Source: Pseudoxanthomonas sp. | GTDB taxonomy: Bacteria; Pseudomonadota; Gammaproteobacteria; Xanthomonadales; Xanthomonadaceae | Length of the DNA stretch: 64,000 nt | Assembly: GCF_027498035.1 (NCBI RefSeq) | Contig: NZ_CP114978.1 | Coordinates: 1,736,001-1,800,000 of the forward strand | Direction: 5' to 3' | Shown here: piece after piece, positions 1-8,474 of the stretch | Layout of the letters: every line of letters begins with the position of its first letter | How positions within the stretch are numbered: position 1 is the first letter of the stretch | Made by a program: the position numbers and the translations under genes | The notes under the pieces: generated by a model | Told to the model about the DNA's origin: nothing | The model's database searches: none | Seen by the model: only the letters and a program-made list of their open reading frames with translations

Positions 1-1082
1 TCAATCCCGTCTCTTATTTGAATGGCTCCGCAGACACCATCTCGAACGGTGAAAACGGCACGACTCCTGATCCGAAAGCCGTCGCCTCCAGTGGCCTGAA
101 GCCATACACGCAGGACGAAGCCATCCTTGGCTACCAGCATCAGTTCTCCTCGGACATCGCGTTCCTGGATAACTGGACCGTGGGCATCAAGGGGACCTAT
201 CGCCGCATCAACAACGTCATCGATGACACCTGCGATGCACGGGCCGTCTATAACGCGGCCACTGCTCAAGGGTTGACGCTGTCGAACTGGGACAGCGAAT
301 GGGAGGTTCCAGGCAATCTGCCCGGCTGCTACCTCTACAACCCGGGAGAAGATCTCAACATCACCATGGATGTGGATGGCAACGGCACGCTGGACAACAT
401 CCATGTCGACGGCAGCGACCTGGGGCCGAAGGCAAAGCGTTACTACAAGGCCATGACCCTGAGCGCCGACAAGGCAACAGACAAGTGGTACGTCAGCGCC
501 AGCTACACCTGGGCCAAGCTCAACGGCAACTACGAAGGCCTGGTCAAGAGCACTAACGGTCAGGATGACACCGGCACGACGTCAGACTTTGATTTCAAGG
601 AAATCATGTATGGCGCCGACGGCTACCTGTTCAATGATCATCGCCACAGCTTCAAGCTCTATGGCGGTTATAAATTCACCGATCAGTGGTCCGTGGGTGC
701 AAACCTGCTCGTTCAATCTGGTGCACCGATTAGCTGCCTGGGTGGCGGTTATGGCAGCTTCGGGACCAAGTATGGTTATTCGGGCGTGTTCCACACGTGC
801 AACGCAGGTACCGACGATATCGCTAATCTGGGCAGCGCAGGCCGCACACCTTGGACGGCGACTTTCAGCCCGAACCTGAACTACACGCCATCCTGGCTGC
901 CGGGCCTGAGCGCACAGCTGTCGATCATCAACGCGTTTAATTCGGTCAAGCCCCTGCAGGTGTATGAAACCAAGTACACGCAGAACTCGGCCGGCACGGT
1001 CACCAACTACTACAACTACAAGGTTGGCAAGTACTTCACTGATCCGCGCTACGTCCGCCTGCAGGTGCAGTACGACTTCTAA
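1..1082 (+). CDS. TonB-dependent receptor, C-terminal part (5' end outside window)
   Basis: The reading frame is already open at the window edge, so this is the last ~360 residues of a longer outer-membrane protein. It consists of alternating amphipathic beta strands with aromatic ends, ends in the sequence VQYDF with a terminal Phe (the usual C-terminal signature of outer-membrane barrels), and contains extracellular-loop-like stretches rich in Gly/Asn/Asp. The style resembles Oar-like TBDTs with a carboxypeptidase-regulatory N-terminal domain, which would import oligopeptides, glycans or siderophores using TonB energy. The plug domain cannot be seen. A strong terminator follows 41 bases after the stop, so the gene ends its transcription unit. 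The next gene is a secreted peptidase on the same strand. The substrate is unknown. Confidence 0.8.
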   Translation, partial: NPVSYLNGSADTISNGENGTTPDPKAVASSGLKPYTQDEAILGYQHQFSSDIAFLDNWTVGIKGTYRRINNVIDDTCDARAVYNAATAQGLTLSNWDSEWEVPGNLPGCYLYNPGEDLNITMDVDGNGTLDNIHVDGSDLGPKAKRYYKAMTLSADKATDKWYVSASYTWAKLNGNYEGLVKSTNGQDDTGTTSDFDFKEIMYGADGYLFNDHRHSFKLYGGYKFTDQWSVGANLLVQSGAPISCLGGGYGSFGTKYGYSGVFHTCNAGTDDIANLGSAGRTPWTATFSPNLNYTPSWLPGLSAQLSIINAFNSVKPLQVYETKYTQNSAGTVTNYYNYKVGKYFTDPRYVRLQVQYDF

Positions 1083-1123
1083 GCGGTGACCTCAAAGGCG
1101 TCTGTTCGAGCCGGATGTAGAAG

Positions 1124-1153
1124 AAGAACCCCGCCAGCAATGGCGGGGTTCTT
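1124..1153 (+). terminator. Rho-independent terminator after TBDT
   Basis: A perfect 13-bp inverted repeat (AAGAACCCCGCCA at 1124-1136 and its complement at 1141-1153) closes on a GCAA tetraloop. The 3' arm ends in TTCTT and a further TTTG follows. It lies just after the TBDT stop and before the peptidase gene. Confidence 0.85.
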
Positions 1154-1267
1154 TGCCTTGTCGCTGGCGCCGGCACGTATTTCATCTTTCGGCATATTCA
1201 CTGCAGGACATCTTTGCGCTATTTTTCGCTCGGGAATCGAACTGACATTTTCGACAGGGGAAAGACA

Positions 1268-3202
1268 ATGCGTGCATGGAGGCGGGCCGTTCTGGCCGCG
1301 CTGATGGGCGGCGCCTGCCTGGGCGCCATGGCCGCCGAGCCGGTACCGGTCGAGGCGTTCGCGAAATTCAGCAAGATGGAATCGCCACGACTCTCGCCCG
1401 ACGGCAAATACCTGTCGGTGTCGGTGGACATGGACGAGGGACGCTCTGCCCTGGCGGTCTATCGGATCGCCGACATGACCCAGACCGCGCTGCTCAAATT
1501 CCCACGTTTCGAGATGGCCTACCAGGTCGAATGGGTGAGCAACCAGCGCCTGGTAATCGCCAAGGGCCGCAGGATCGGCACGCTGGAAAAGCCGCGCCCG
1601 TCGGGCGAAGTCATCGCCAGCAACTTCGACGGCACCAACCAGAAATACGTCTATGGCTACGAACAGCGCGCGGCCATGTCCACGCTCGACCGCGGCTTTG
1701 GCTACATCGAAGGCGTGCCGGAAGTGCCGAACGGCCACTTCTACCTGCGCCAGCTTTCGCTGGAGACACGCCGTTCGATGGTCTACGACGTGGATAGCGT
1801 GAAGCTCTCCTTCCATCTGGTCGCGGACATCGACAAGCCGGACCTGGACTTCGTGCTGGATCACACCGGCAAGGCCCGCTTTGCGGTCGGCACCGATGTC
1901 GACGACAACCCGCTGATCTATCGCTCGAACAACAACACCTGGCAGCCGATGTCCGCCACCAGCGAAGAACTGTGGCAGCCGTTCGCTTTCTCGCCCGACG
2001 ATACCCAGGTCTATGGCTGGCTCACGCATCACAATGGCCCGACCCAGCTGGTGCGCAGCGACCTGCAGGGCGGCAATCGCCAGGTGCTGGCCAAGGATGA
2101 CTTCGCCAGCGTCGGCGATCTGCAATGGACCCATACGCCGGGCGTGCCGTTCGCGGCCCGGACCGGGCGCGGGCCAGTGAAGTTCACGTACTTCGACACC
2201 AGTTCGGCCGATGCCCAGTTGCATCAGCAATTGACCCAGGCACTGCCCGGCAAGCACGTGGAATTCATCAACCAGAGCCAGGACGGCCAGGTGATCCTGA
2301 TCGCCATCACCAGTGACAAGGATCCGGGCGCCTGGTACCTGCTCACACGCAGCGACAACAAACTGAATCGCTTGCTGACCCAACGCGAGGGCATCGATCC
2401 GGCCCGGATGGGCGAGCGCCGCTCGCAACGCTTCACGACTAGCGACGGCAAGGTGCTGGAAGCCATCCTGACCTTGCCCGCCGGCGTCTCTGACCCGAAG
2501 AATCTACCGATGGTGCTGCTGCCGCACGGTGGACCGCACGGTGTCGAGGACGACTGGGATTTCGATACCGACGCCCAGTTCCTGGCCAGCCGTGGCTATC
2601 TGGTGCTGCAGGTCAACTATCGCGGCAGCAGCGGACGCGGCTATGCCTTCCAGGAAGCCGGCTACCTCAAGTGGGGAACGCGCATCCAGGATGACCTGCT
2701 CGACGGGGTCCGCTGGACGATCGACCAGGGCATGAGCGATCCGAAGCGGATCTGCGTGTATGGCGGCAGCTTCGGCGGCTATTCGGCGATGATGACCGCG
2801 GCACGCGCGCCGGGCATGTTCCAGTGCGCCGTGGGCCTGGCCGGCATCTACGACCTGGACATGATGTACAACAAGGGCGACATCCGGACGACCGAATCCG
2901 GCCGCCACTACCTGCAGCGCGTGATCGGACGCGACCAGGCCGCGCTGGATGCCAACTCGCCGGTCAGCCTGGCCTCCAGGATCAAGATCCCCGTCCTGCT
3001 GGCACACGGCGAGGACGACCAACGCGCGCCGTTCGCCCAGGCCAAGGCCATGCGCGCGGCGCTGACGGCGGCAGGCAATCCGCCGCAGTGGCTATCCGTG
3101 CCCAAGGAAGGCCATGGGTTCTACAGTGAAGCCAACAACGTCACCTGGTTCAAAACGCTGGAAGCCTTCCTGGACGCGCACATCGGCACGGCCAGCCCCT
3201 GA
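1268..3202 (+). CDS. Secreted S9 family (prolyl oligopeptidase/acylaminoacyl-peptidase type) serine peptidase
   Basis: A 644-residue protein predicted to be exported and to cleave short peptides. The start at 1268 is chosen because an AGGGGA ribosome-binding site lies about 7-12 bases upstream and the N-terminus then reads as a signal peptide ending near AMAAEP. The middle part is beta-propeller-like. The C-terminal alpha/beta hydrolase carries the nucleophile motif GGSFGGYS (Ser501), the acid in HGEDDQRAP (Asp583 or 584, more likely 584) and the base in KEGHGF (His616), all in the usual order. Related proteins in Xanthomonadaceae are annotated as S9 or alpha/beta-hydrolase prolyl oligopeptidases. 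It is separated from the upstream TBDT by a terminator, so it is probably transcribed alone. Confidence 0.9.
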   Translation: MRAWRRAVLAALMGGACLGAMAAEPVPVEAFAKFSKMESPRLSPDGKYLSVSVDMDEGRSALAVYRIADMTQTALLKFPRFEMAYQVEWVSNQRLVIAKGRRIGTLEKPRPSGEVIASNFDGTNQKYVYGYEQRAAMSTLDRGFGYIEGVPEVPNGHFYLRQLSLETRRSMVYDVDSVKLSFHLVADIDKPDLDFVLDHTGKARFAVGTDVDDNPLIYRSNNNTWQPMSATSEELWQPFAFSPDDTQVYGWLTHHNGPTQLVRSDLQGGNRQVLAKDDFASVGDLQWTHTPGVPFAARTGRGPVKFTYFDTSSADAQLHQQLTQALPGKHVEFINQSQDGQVILIAITSDKDPGAWYLLTRSDNKLNRLLTQREGIDPARMGERRSQRFTTSDGKVLEAILTLPAGVSDPKNLPMVLLPHGGPHGVEDDWDFDTDAQFLASRGYLVLQVNYRGSSGRGYAFQEAGYLKWGTRIQDDLLDGVRWTIDQGMSDPKRICVYGGSFGGYSAMMTAARAPGMFQCAVGLAGIYDLDMMYNKGDIRTTESGRHYLQRVIGRDQAALDANSPVSLASRIKIPVLLAHGEDDQRAPFAQAKAMRAALTAAGNPPQWLSVPKEGHGFYSEANNVTWFKTLEAFLDAHIGTASP

Positions 3203-3342
3203 GGCAGGAACGCCGGCACAGCCTGCACCGGCGCCCTCCTTCTTCGGCCGCGGTACCAGCCTTGACCACGCGCCGCAGGTAGATGCTGCGTGTTAATGCG
3301 CTGGCACAGCACCATGGTTGCCAAAGAAACAAAAATCAGCGC

Positions 3343-3371
3343 TTGACAGCCCCTGCAAGCCCATGTTTTTC
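3343..3371 (+). promoter_or_regulatory. Putative ilv operon promoter
   Basis: A consensus -35 hexamer TTGACA lies at 3343-3348. No good -10 is seen 17 bp downstream, only a T-rich stretch around 3366-3371. If this is the promoter, transcription would begin around 3375-3380, almost at the leader-peptide ATG at 3382. That ATG has no visible Shine-Dalgarno, so the leader would be nearly leaderless. The rest of 3203-3342 shows no gene. Confidence 0.35.
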
Positions 3372-3381
3372 TGCCGTCCTC

Positions 3382-3495
3382 ATGAAGAACAGCCGTCACC
3401 CGCACCAGATCCTGCAGACCGCGCCCGCCGCGGCCTCGCTCCTCGTGCTCGTACTTATTCCCTCGCCCACCGGTGCGGAACGTACGGACGTGTAA
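3382..3495 (+). CDS. ilvL: ilv leader peptide (attenuator)
   Basis: A 37-codon ORF whose residues 20-26 read L-L-V-L-V-L-I, a dense run of exactly the amino acids made by the downstream operon. The stop at 3493-3495 lies 21 bases before a strong terminator hairpin. This is the classical arrangement for ribosome-mediated attenuation: when charged Leu, Val or Ile tRNAs are short, the ribosome stalls in the run and an alternative structure prevents termination. GTGCGG at 3473-3478 can pair with CCGCAC at 3525-3530 in the 5' arm of the terminator and could form part of an antiterminator; this is an inference. No Shine-Dalgarno is obvious. The symbol is by analogy with enterobacterial ilvL. Confidence 0.75.
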   Translation: MKNSRHPHQILQTAPAAASLLVLVLIPSPTGAERTDV

Positions 3496-3516
3496 GCAAG
3501 AATCACACGAAATCCT

Positions 3517-3550
3517 ACGAAACCCCGCACTGCGAAGTGCGGGGTTTCGT
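3517..3550 (+). terminator. Attenuator terminator hairpin upstream of ilvC
   Basis: A perfect 15-bp inverted repeat (3517-3531 and 3536-3550) with a GCGA loop, followed by a short T-containing stretch (GCTTTC). It sits between the leader-peptide stop at 3495 and the ilvC start at 3612, the expected place for an attenuator. Confidence 0.8.
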
Positions 3551-3611
3551 GCTTTCAGCCCCCAAGAAAAGTTTCACCACCAACCTTCGACCGACCCACA
3601 GGACTGCCTCA

Positions 3612-4619
3612 ATGACCGCTTCGACCTCCAATCTTCCCCAGCCCACCATCGCCATCGTCGGTTACGGCAGCCAGGGCCGCGCCCATGCGATGAACCTGCG
3701 TGAGTCGGGCTTCGATGTGACGGTCGGCCTGCGTCCAGGCGGCCCGACCGAAGCCAAGGCCAAGGCCGACGGCTTCCTGGTCAAGACCCCGGCCGAAGCG
3801 GTGAAGGACGCCGACCTGGTCGCCGTGCTGACCCCGGACATGGTCCAGAAGACCCTGTACTACGACGTGCTGGCCCCGAACATGAAGCAGGGCGCGGTAT
3901 TGCTGTTCGCCCACGGCCTGAACGTGCATTTCGGCATGGTCGAGCCGCGCGCAGACCTGGACGTGGTCCTGGTCGCGCCGAAGGGCCCGGGCGCGCTGGT
4001 CCGCCGCGAATATGAAATCGGCCGCGGCGTGCCGTGCATCTACGCCGTCTACCAGGACAAGTCCGGCCAGGCCGAGCAGTTCGCCCTGTCCTACGCCGCC
4101 GGCCTGGGCGGTGCGCGCGCCAACATCATCAAGACCACGTTCAAGGAAGAGACCGAGACCGACCTGTTCGGCGAGCAGGCCGTGCTGTGCGGCGGCGCCT
4201 CGTCGCTGGTCCAGGCCGGTTTCGAAACGCTGGTCGAAGCTGGCTACCAGCCGGAAATCGCCTATTACGAAGTGCTGCACGAACTGAAGCTGATCGTGGA
4301 CCTGTTCTACGAAGGCGGCATCACCCGCATGCTGGAGTTCATCTCCGAAACCGCGCAGTACGGCGACTACGTCAGCGGCCCGCGTGTGATCGACGCCGAC
4401 ACCAAGGCGCGCATGAAGGACATCCTGACCGACATCCAGGACGGCACGTTCACCAAGAACTGGGTCGCCGAGTACGAAGCCGGCCTGCCGAACTACAACA
4501 AATTCAAGCAGGCCGACATGGAGCATCCGATCGAAGTGGTCGGCAAGCAGCTGCGCGCCAAGATGGTGTGGCTGGCTGACAACGCACCGAAGGCAACAAA
4601 CCAGGCCGCAGCCGCATGA
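3612..4619 (+). CDS. ilvC: Ketol-acid reductoisomerase
   Basis: A 335-residue class I (short) KARI that converts acetolactate and acetohydroxybutyrate to the dihydroxy acids of Val/Leu and Ile synthesis, using Mg2+ and NAD(P)H. The Rossmann motif GYGSQG is at residues 17-22. The metal-binding pair is Asp184/Glu188 in ETETDLFGEQ, and the C-terminal knotted domain contains ELKLIVDLFYEGGI. The cofactor-selecting loop after the second strand reads LRPGGPT instead of the more common Lys/Ser-rich version, so cofactor preference is worth testing. The start at 3612 follows a modest ACAGGA sequence. The stop overlaps the ilvG start by 4 bases (ATGA). Regulation is probably by the attenuator just upstream. 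Confidence 0.97.
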   Translation: MTASTSNLPQPTIAIVGYGSQGRAHAMNLRESGFDVTVGLRPGGPTEAKAKADGFLVKTPAEAVKDADLVAVLTPDMVQKTLYYDVLAPNMKQGAVLLFAHGLNVHFGMVEPRADLDVVLVAPKGPGALVRREYEIGRGVPCIYAVYQDKSGQAEQFALSYAAGLGGARANIIKTTFKEETETDLFGEQAVLCGGASSLVQAGFETLVEAGYQPEIAYYEVLHELKLIVDLFYEGGITRMLEFISETAQYGDYVSGPRVIDADTKARMKDILTDIQDGTFTKNWVAEYEAGLPNYNKFKQADMEHPIEVVGKQLRAKMVWLADNAPKATNQAAAA

Positions 4620-6340
4620 ACGCGACTGTCGCCACTGCCCCACGCAATGGCGCCCGCTGGATCGCTCACGCCCTGGAAACCGAGGGCGTGGAAACGATCT
4701 TCGGCTACCCGGGCGGCACCATCATGCCGTTCTACGACGCGCTGGTGGATTCAAAGCTGAAGCACATCCTGGTCCGCCACGAGCAGGGTGCGGCACTGGC
4801 CGCCAACGGTTTCGCGCGCGCCTCCGGCAAGGTCGGCGTGTGCGTGGCCACCTCCGGCCCGGGCGCGTCGAACCTGGTCACCGGCATCGCCGATGCGATG
4901 CTGGATTCGGTGCCGATGGTGTGTCTGACCGGCCAGGTCGCCACGCCCCTGATCGGCACCGATGCCTTCCAGGAGCTGGACGTGTTCGGCATGACCATGC
5001 CGATCGTCAAGCACAGCTTCCTGGTGCGCAGCGTCGATGAACTGCCGCATGTGTTCGCCGAAGCCTTCCGCATTGCGCGCGAGGGCCGTCCCGGGCCGGT
5101 CCTGATCGACCTGCCCAAGGACGTGCAGATCACCGATGCCTCGCATCTGCCTGACCACGTGCCTGCTGCGGTCGAACCGCCACCGGCACCGGCGGCCGAT
5201 GCGATCGCCGATGCACTGGCCGCGATTGCCAGTGCGGAAAAGCCGGTGATCTACGGCGGCGGCGGGATCGCCCTGGGCAATGCGGTCGAGGCCTTCCGCC
5301 AGTTCGTCGAAGCCAGCGGCATCCCGACCGTGCTGACCCTGCGCGGCCTGGGCGCCCTGCCCGCCAACCATCCCAACTACCTGGGCATGCTGGGCATGCA
5401 CGGCACCCGCGCGGCCAACATGGCCGTGCAGGAAAGCGACCTGCTGATCGTGGTCGGTGCGCGCTTCGACGACCGCGCCACCGGCAAGCTGGCCGAGTTC
5501 GCTCCGTTCGCCCGCGTCATCCACCTGGATGCCGATGCCTACGAGATCTCCAAGCTGCGCACGGCCAACGTTGCCATTCCCGGCGACGTGGCCACCGGCC
5601 TGCAGGCGCTGGGCAGCGCACGCAGCACCTGTTTCGCCTGGAAGGCACGCTGCGCCAGCAACCGCGAACGCTTCGGCTTCCGTTACGACGCGCCGGGCAC
5701 CGACATCTACGCACCGGCCCTGTTGAAGCGACTGAGTGAAGTGGCACCTTCGGACGCGATCATCACTTCCGATGTCGGCCAGCATCAGATGTGGGTGGCC
5801 CAGCACTGCAAGTTCAACCACCCGCGCAACCACCTGACCAGCGGCGCGCTGGGCACGATGGGCTTCGGCCTGCCGGCAGCGATGGGCGCGCAGTTCGCCG
5901 AACCGAATCGCACGGTCGTGCTGGTCAATGGCGATGGCGGTTTCATGATGAACGTGCAGGAGCTGACCACCATCGCCCGCTGCAAGCTGCCGGTGAAGAT
6001 CGTGCTGCTGGACAATTCCGCGCTGGGCATGGTCCGCCAGTGGCAGGAGCTGTTCTTCGCCGAGCGCTACAGCGAGATCGACCTGTCCGACAACCCGGAC
6101 TTCGCCGCGCTGGCCAAGGTGTTCGGCATTCCAGCCCGTCGCATCGAAGTGCGCGATCAGGTCGACGACGCCCTGGCCGAACTGCTGGCCACGCCCGGTC
6201 CAGCCCTGCTGCATGTGGTCATCGACATCAAGGCCAACGTCTGGCCGCTGGTGCCGCCCAACCACGCCAACAGCTCGATGCTGGAATCCAACCCCGCAAA
6301 GGCCGCCACGGAGCCTACGTCCCATGCAATACCGGCTTGA
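4616..6340 (+). CDS. ilvG: Acetolactate synthase large (catalytic) subunit
   Basis: A 574-residue thiamine-diphosphate enzyme that condenses pyruvate with pyruvate or 2-oxobutyrate, the first common step of branched-chain synthesis. The N-terminal Pyr domain has GYPGGTIMPFYD at residues 30-41 and the catalytic Glu56 in RHEQGAALAANGFAR. The central domain binds FAD. The C-terminal PP domain carries the ThDP/Mg2+ motif GDGGFMMNVQELTT starting around residue 439 (Asp440). Length and motifs are normal for the family. It overlaps ilvC by 4 bases and the small subunit gene by 17 bases, so translation is coupled and subunit stoichiometry is set within one message. Confidence 0.96.
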   Translation: MNATVATAPRNGARWIAHALETEGVETIFGYPGGTIMPFYDALVDSKLKHILVRHEQGAALAANGFARASGKVGVCVATSGPGASNLVTGIADAMLDSVPMVCLTGQVATPLIGTDAFQELDVFGMTMPIVKHSFLVRSVDELPHVFAEAFRIAREGRPGPVLIDLPKDVQITDASHLPDHVPAAVEPPPAPAADAIADALAAIASAEKPVIYGGGGIALGNAVEAFRQFVEASGIPTVLTLRGLGALPANHPNYLGMLGMHGTRAANMAVQESDLLIVVGARFDDRATGKLAEFAPFARVIHLDADAYEISKLRTANVAIPGDVATGLQALGSARSTCFAWKARCASNRERFGFRYDAPGTDIYAPALLKRLSEVAPSDAIITSDVGQHQMWVAQHCKFNHPRNHLTSGALGTMGFGLPAAMGAQFAEPNRTVVLVNGDGGFMMNVQELTTIARCKLPVKIVLLDNSALGMVRQWQELFFAERYSEIDLSDNPDFAALAKVFGIPARRIEVRDQVDDALAELLATPGPALLHVVIDIKANVWPLVPPNHANSSMLESNPAKAATEPTSHAIPA

Positions 6341-6587
6341 TCTGATCGTGAAACCGGCCGAAGGCGCCCTGGTGCGCGTGATCGGCATGGTGGAACGCCG
6401 CGGCTTCGTCCTGCGCGACGTGCATGCCACGCCACATGCCGATGGACGCTGGCGCCTGCAGATGCAGGTGGACAGCACGCGCCCGGCCGAAACCCTGCGC
6501 CACCAGCTGGAAAAGGTGTACGACTGCGAGTCGGTCACCGTCGGGGTGGCCGCTGCGGCCATGGTACAGACCGGAGTAGCGGCATGA
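6324..6587 (+). CDS. ilvM: Acetolactate synthase small (regulatory) subunit, short ACT-domain type
   Basis: An 87-residue protein that starts inside the 3' end of ilvG. It begins MQYRLDLIVKPAEGALVRVIGMVERRGF, a single ACT domain as in IlvM. Such small subunits activate the catalytic subunit and can confer feedback control by valine or leucine. At 87 residues it matches the short IlvM form, not the two-domain IlvH form. The ATG at 6324 is favoured by position and homology to the ACT-domain start. The stop (TGA at 6585-6587) overlaps an ATG at 6584. Confidence 0.93.
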   Translation: MQYRLDLIVKPAEGALVRVIGMVERRGFVLRDVHATPHADGRWRLQMQVDSTRPAETLRHQLEKVYDCESVTVGVAAAAMVQTGVAA

Positions 6588-6904
6588 AGATGTCCGCTGT
6601 TCCCTCGGAACCCGCTGTACGGAGGGGTCTTCTCGCACTCCACCGCGTTACGTGCCGCAATGCCTGACAACGGCCGCACCGGCAACATCCCCCATCGCGC
6701 TGGTGACCGTCAGGTTGCCGGCGCCGATGCGCTGGCCGCACGCCTGGGTGACACGCGGCCATGGTCGCGAAGTCAACGTGGCCTCCACACCCGCAATCGC
6801 CCAGAAGACCCACCGCTCCCCCCTCCTCCCGACGCCACCCCGCTGCAAACAACACGCCGCCCCATCGCCGTCAGGACGGCCGAAGCCGTAGAGGAATCCA
6901 TCGC
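6588..6904 (+). other. 317-base gap between ilvM and leuA, where relatives usually carry ilvA
   Basis: Many Xanthomonads have a threonine dehydratase gene here; I see no dehydratase motif in any frame. Two small ORFs thread the gap. A 27-codon ORF begins at 6584, overlapping the ilvM stop as ATGA, and contains LLAL. An 82-codon ORF runs 6660-6908 (MPDNGRTGNIPHRAG...), very Pro/Arg-rich near its end, and overlaps the leuA ATG at 6905 as ATGA. They may only carry ribosomes through to leuA, may be real small proteins, or may be debris after loss of ilvA. Neither was recognised. No T-tailed hairpin is obvious. Confidence 0.3.
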
Positions 6905-8461
6905 ATGAATACCAATATCCAGACCGACAACGTACGCATTTTCGACACCACCCTGCGCGACGGCGAGCAGTCCCCCGGTTGCAGCATGTCGCCGCAGCAG
7001 AAGCTGGTCATGGCCCGCGGCCTGGCCGAGCTGGGCGTGGACGTCATCGAGACCGGCTTCCCGGCCAGCTCGCAGTCCGACCGCGAAGCCATGACGCTGA
7101 TCGCACGCGAAATCCGCACGCCAACCCTGGCGGTGCTGTCGCGCTGCCTGCCCGGCGACATCGAGACCTCGCTGCGCTCGCTGGAGGCTGCCGCCAAGCC
7201 GCGCCTGCACCTGTTCCTGTCCACCAGCCCGCTGCACCGCGAGCACAAGCTGCGCATCACCAAGGAGCAGGTGCTGGCATCGATCGACACGCACGTGCGC
7301 CTGGCGCGCGCCGGCGTGGACGATGTCGAGTTCTCGGCCGAGGACGCGACCCGCACCGAAGAGGACTTCCTGATCGAAGTGGTCAAGACCGCGATTGCCG
7401 CCGGTGCCACCACGATCAACCTGCCCGACACCGTTGGCTTCACCACGCCGGAAGAAATCCGCGGCATGTTCTCGCGGATCATCGCCACGGTGCCCGGCGC
7501 CCGCGACGTAATCTTCAGCACCCACTGCCACAACGACCTGGGCCTGGCCGTGGCCAACTCGCTGGCCGCCATCGAAGGTGGCGCGCGCCAGGTGGAAGGC
7601 TCGATCAACGGCATCGGCGAACGCGCCGGCAACTGTTCGATCGAGGAAATCGTGATGGCGCTGAAGGTACGCAACGCCTTCTACAACCTGGACACCGGTG
7701 TGGACACGCGCCGCATCGTGCCCACTTCGCAGCTGCTGCAGCGCCTGGTCGGCATGCCGGTCCAGCGCAACAAGGCCATCGTCGGCGCCAATGCGTTCGC
7801 GCACGAGTCGGGCATCCACCAGCACGGCATGCTGCGCCATCGCGGCACCTACGAAATCATGCTGCCGCAGGACGTGGGCTGGCCGGACACGCAGATGGTG
7901 CTGGGTCGCCACAGCGGCCGCGCCGCGGTCGAAGCGCGCCTGCGTGCGCTGGGCTACCTGCTGGAAGAGGACGAACTGAAACTGGTGTTCGAACAGTTCA
8001 AGGCCCTATGCGAGAAGCAGCGCGTGGTCAACGACGCCGACCTGCAGACCCTGATGCAGGACGCCAGCGTCAGCGAAGGCTACCGGCTGTCGTCGATGAC
8101 GATTTCCGATGTCGGCAACCGCGCCAACGCACTGGTCGAACTGTCCGACCCGGACGGCAACCGCGTGGCCGAAACCGCGCAGGGGAACGGCCCGGTCGAT
8201 GCCTTGTTCGGCGCGCTGTCCGCGGCCACCGGCGTGCAGCTGACCCTGGACAGCTACCAGGTGCACAGCGTCGGCATCGGCACCGATGCGCGCGGCGAAG
8301 CCAGCCTGTCGGTACGCCATGAAGGCGTGGAGTACGAAGGCACCGGCACCAGCAAGGACATCATCGAAGCCAGCGCCCTGGCCTGGCTCGACGTGGCCAA
8401 CCGTCTGTTGCGCGCGCGCCAGACCAGTCCCGCCACGCCCTCCGAAGCCGCGGCTGCCTGA
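6905..8461 (+). CDS. leuA: 2-isopropylmalate synthase
   Basis: A 518-residue enzyme that condenses acetyl-CoA with 2-oxoisovalerate, the committed step of leucine synthesis. The start at 6905 gives MNTNIQTDNVRIFDTTLRDG, directly followed by the family motif TLRDGEQSPG. Further signatures are the metal-binding HCHNDLGLAVANSL, GIGERAGNCSIEEI and HESGIHQHGML. The last ~120 residues form the LeuA dimerisation/allosteric domain where leucine normally binds. The length is normal. It is followed by a methyltransferase gene 13 bases later. Confidence 0.96.
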   Translation: MNTNIQTDNVRIFDTTLRDGEQSPGCSMSPQQKLVMARGLAELGVDVIETGFPASSQSDREAMTLIAREIRTPTLAVLSRCLPGDIETSLRSLEAAAKPRLHLFLSTSPLHREHKLRITKEQVLASIDTHVRLARAGVDDVEFSAEDATRTEEDFLIEVVKTAIAAGATTINLPDTVGFTTPEEIRGMFSRIIATVPGARDVIFSTHCHNDLGLAVANSLAAIEGGARQVEGSINGIGERAGNCSIEEIVMALKVRNAFYNLDTGVDTRRIVPTSQLLQRLVGMPVQRNKAIVGANAFAHESGIHQHGMLRHRGTYEIMLPQDVGWPDTQMVLGRHSGRAAVEARLRALGYLLEEDELKLVFEQFKALCEKQRVVNDADLQTLMQDASVSEGYRLSSMTISDVGNRANALVELSDPDGNRVAETAQGNGPVDALFGALSAATGVQLTLDSYQVHSVGIGTDARGEASLSVRHEGVEYEGTGTSKDIIEASALAWLDVANRLLRARQTSPATPSEAAAA

Positions 8462-8474
8462 TCCCGTCCCTGCC

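Noticed and set aside
1079..2428. Long minus-strand ORF (449 codons) opposite the S9 peptidase
   Set aside because: Antisense shadow of high-GC coding DNA; its product is a His/Gly/Arg-rich string without family motifs, and the plus-strand protein has a full catalytic triad.
4751..6688. 645-codon minus-strand ORF opposite ilvG
   Set aside because: Mirror ORF of a well-conserved enzyme; no recognisable domain, typical of third-position GC bias.
6660..6908. 82-codon ORF before leuA as a confident gene
   Set aside because: The stop-start overlap is suggestive, but the product is Arg/Pro-rich with no known motif and sits where ilvA may have been lost; described only as part of the gap.
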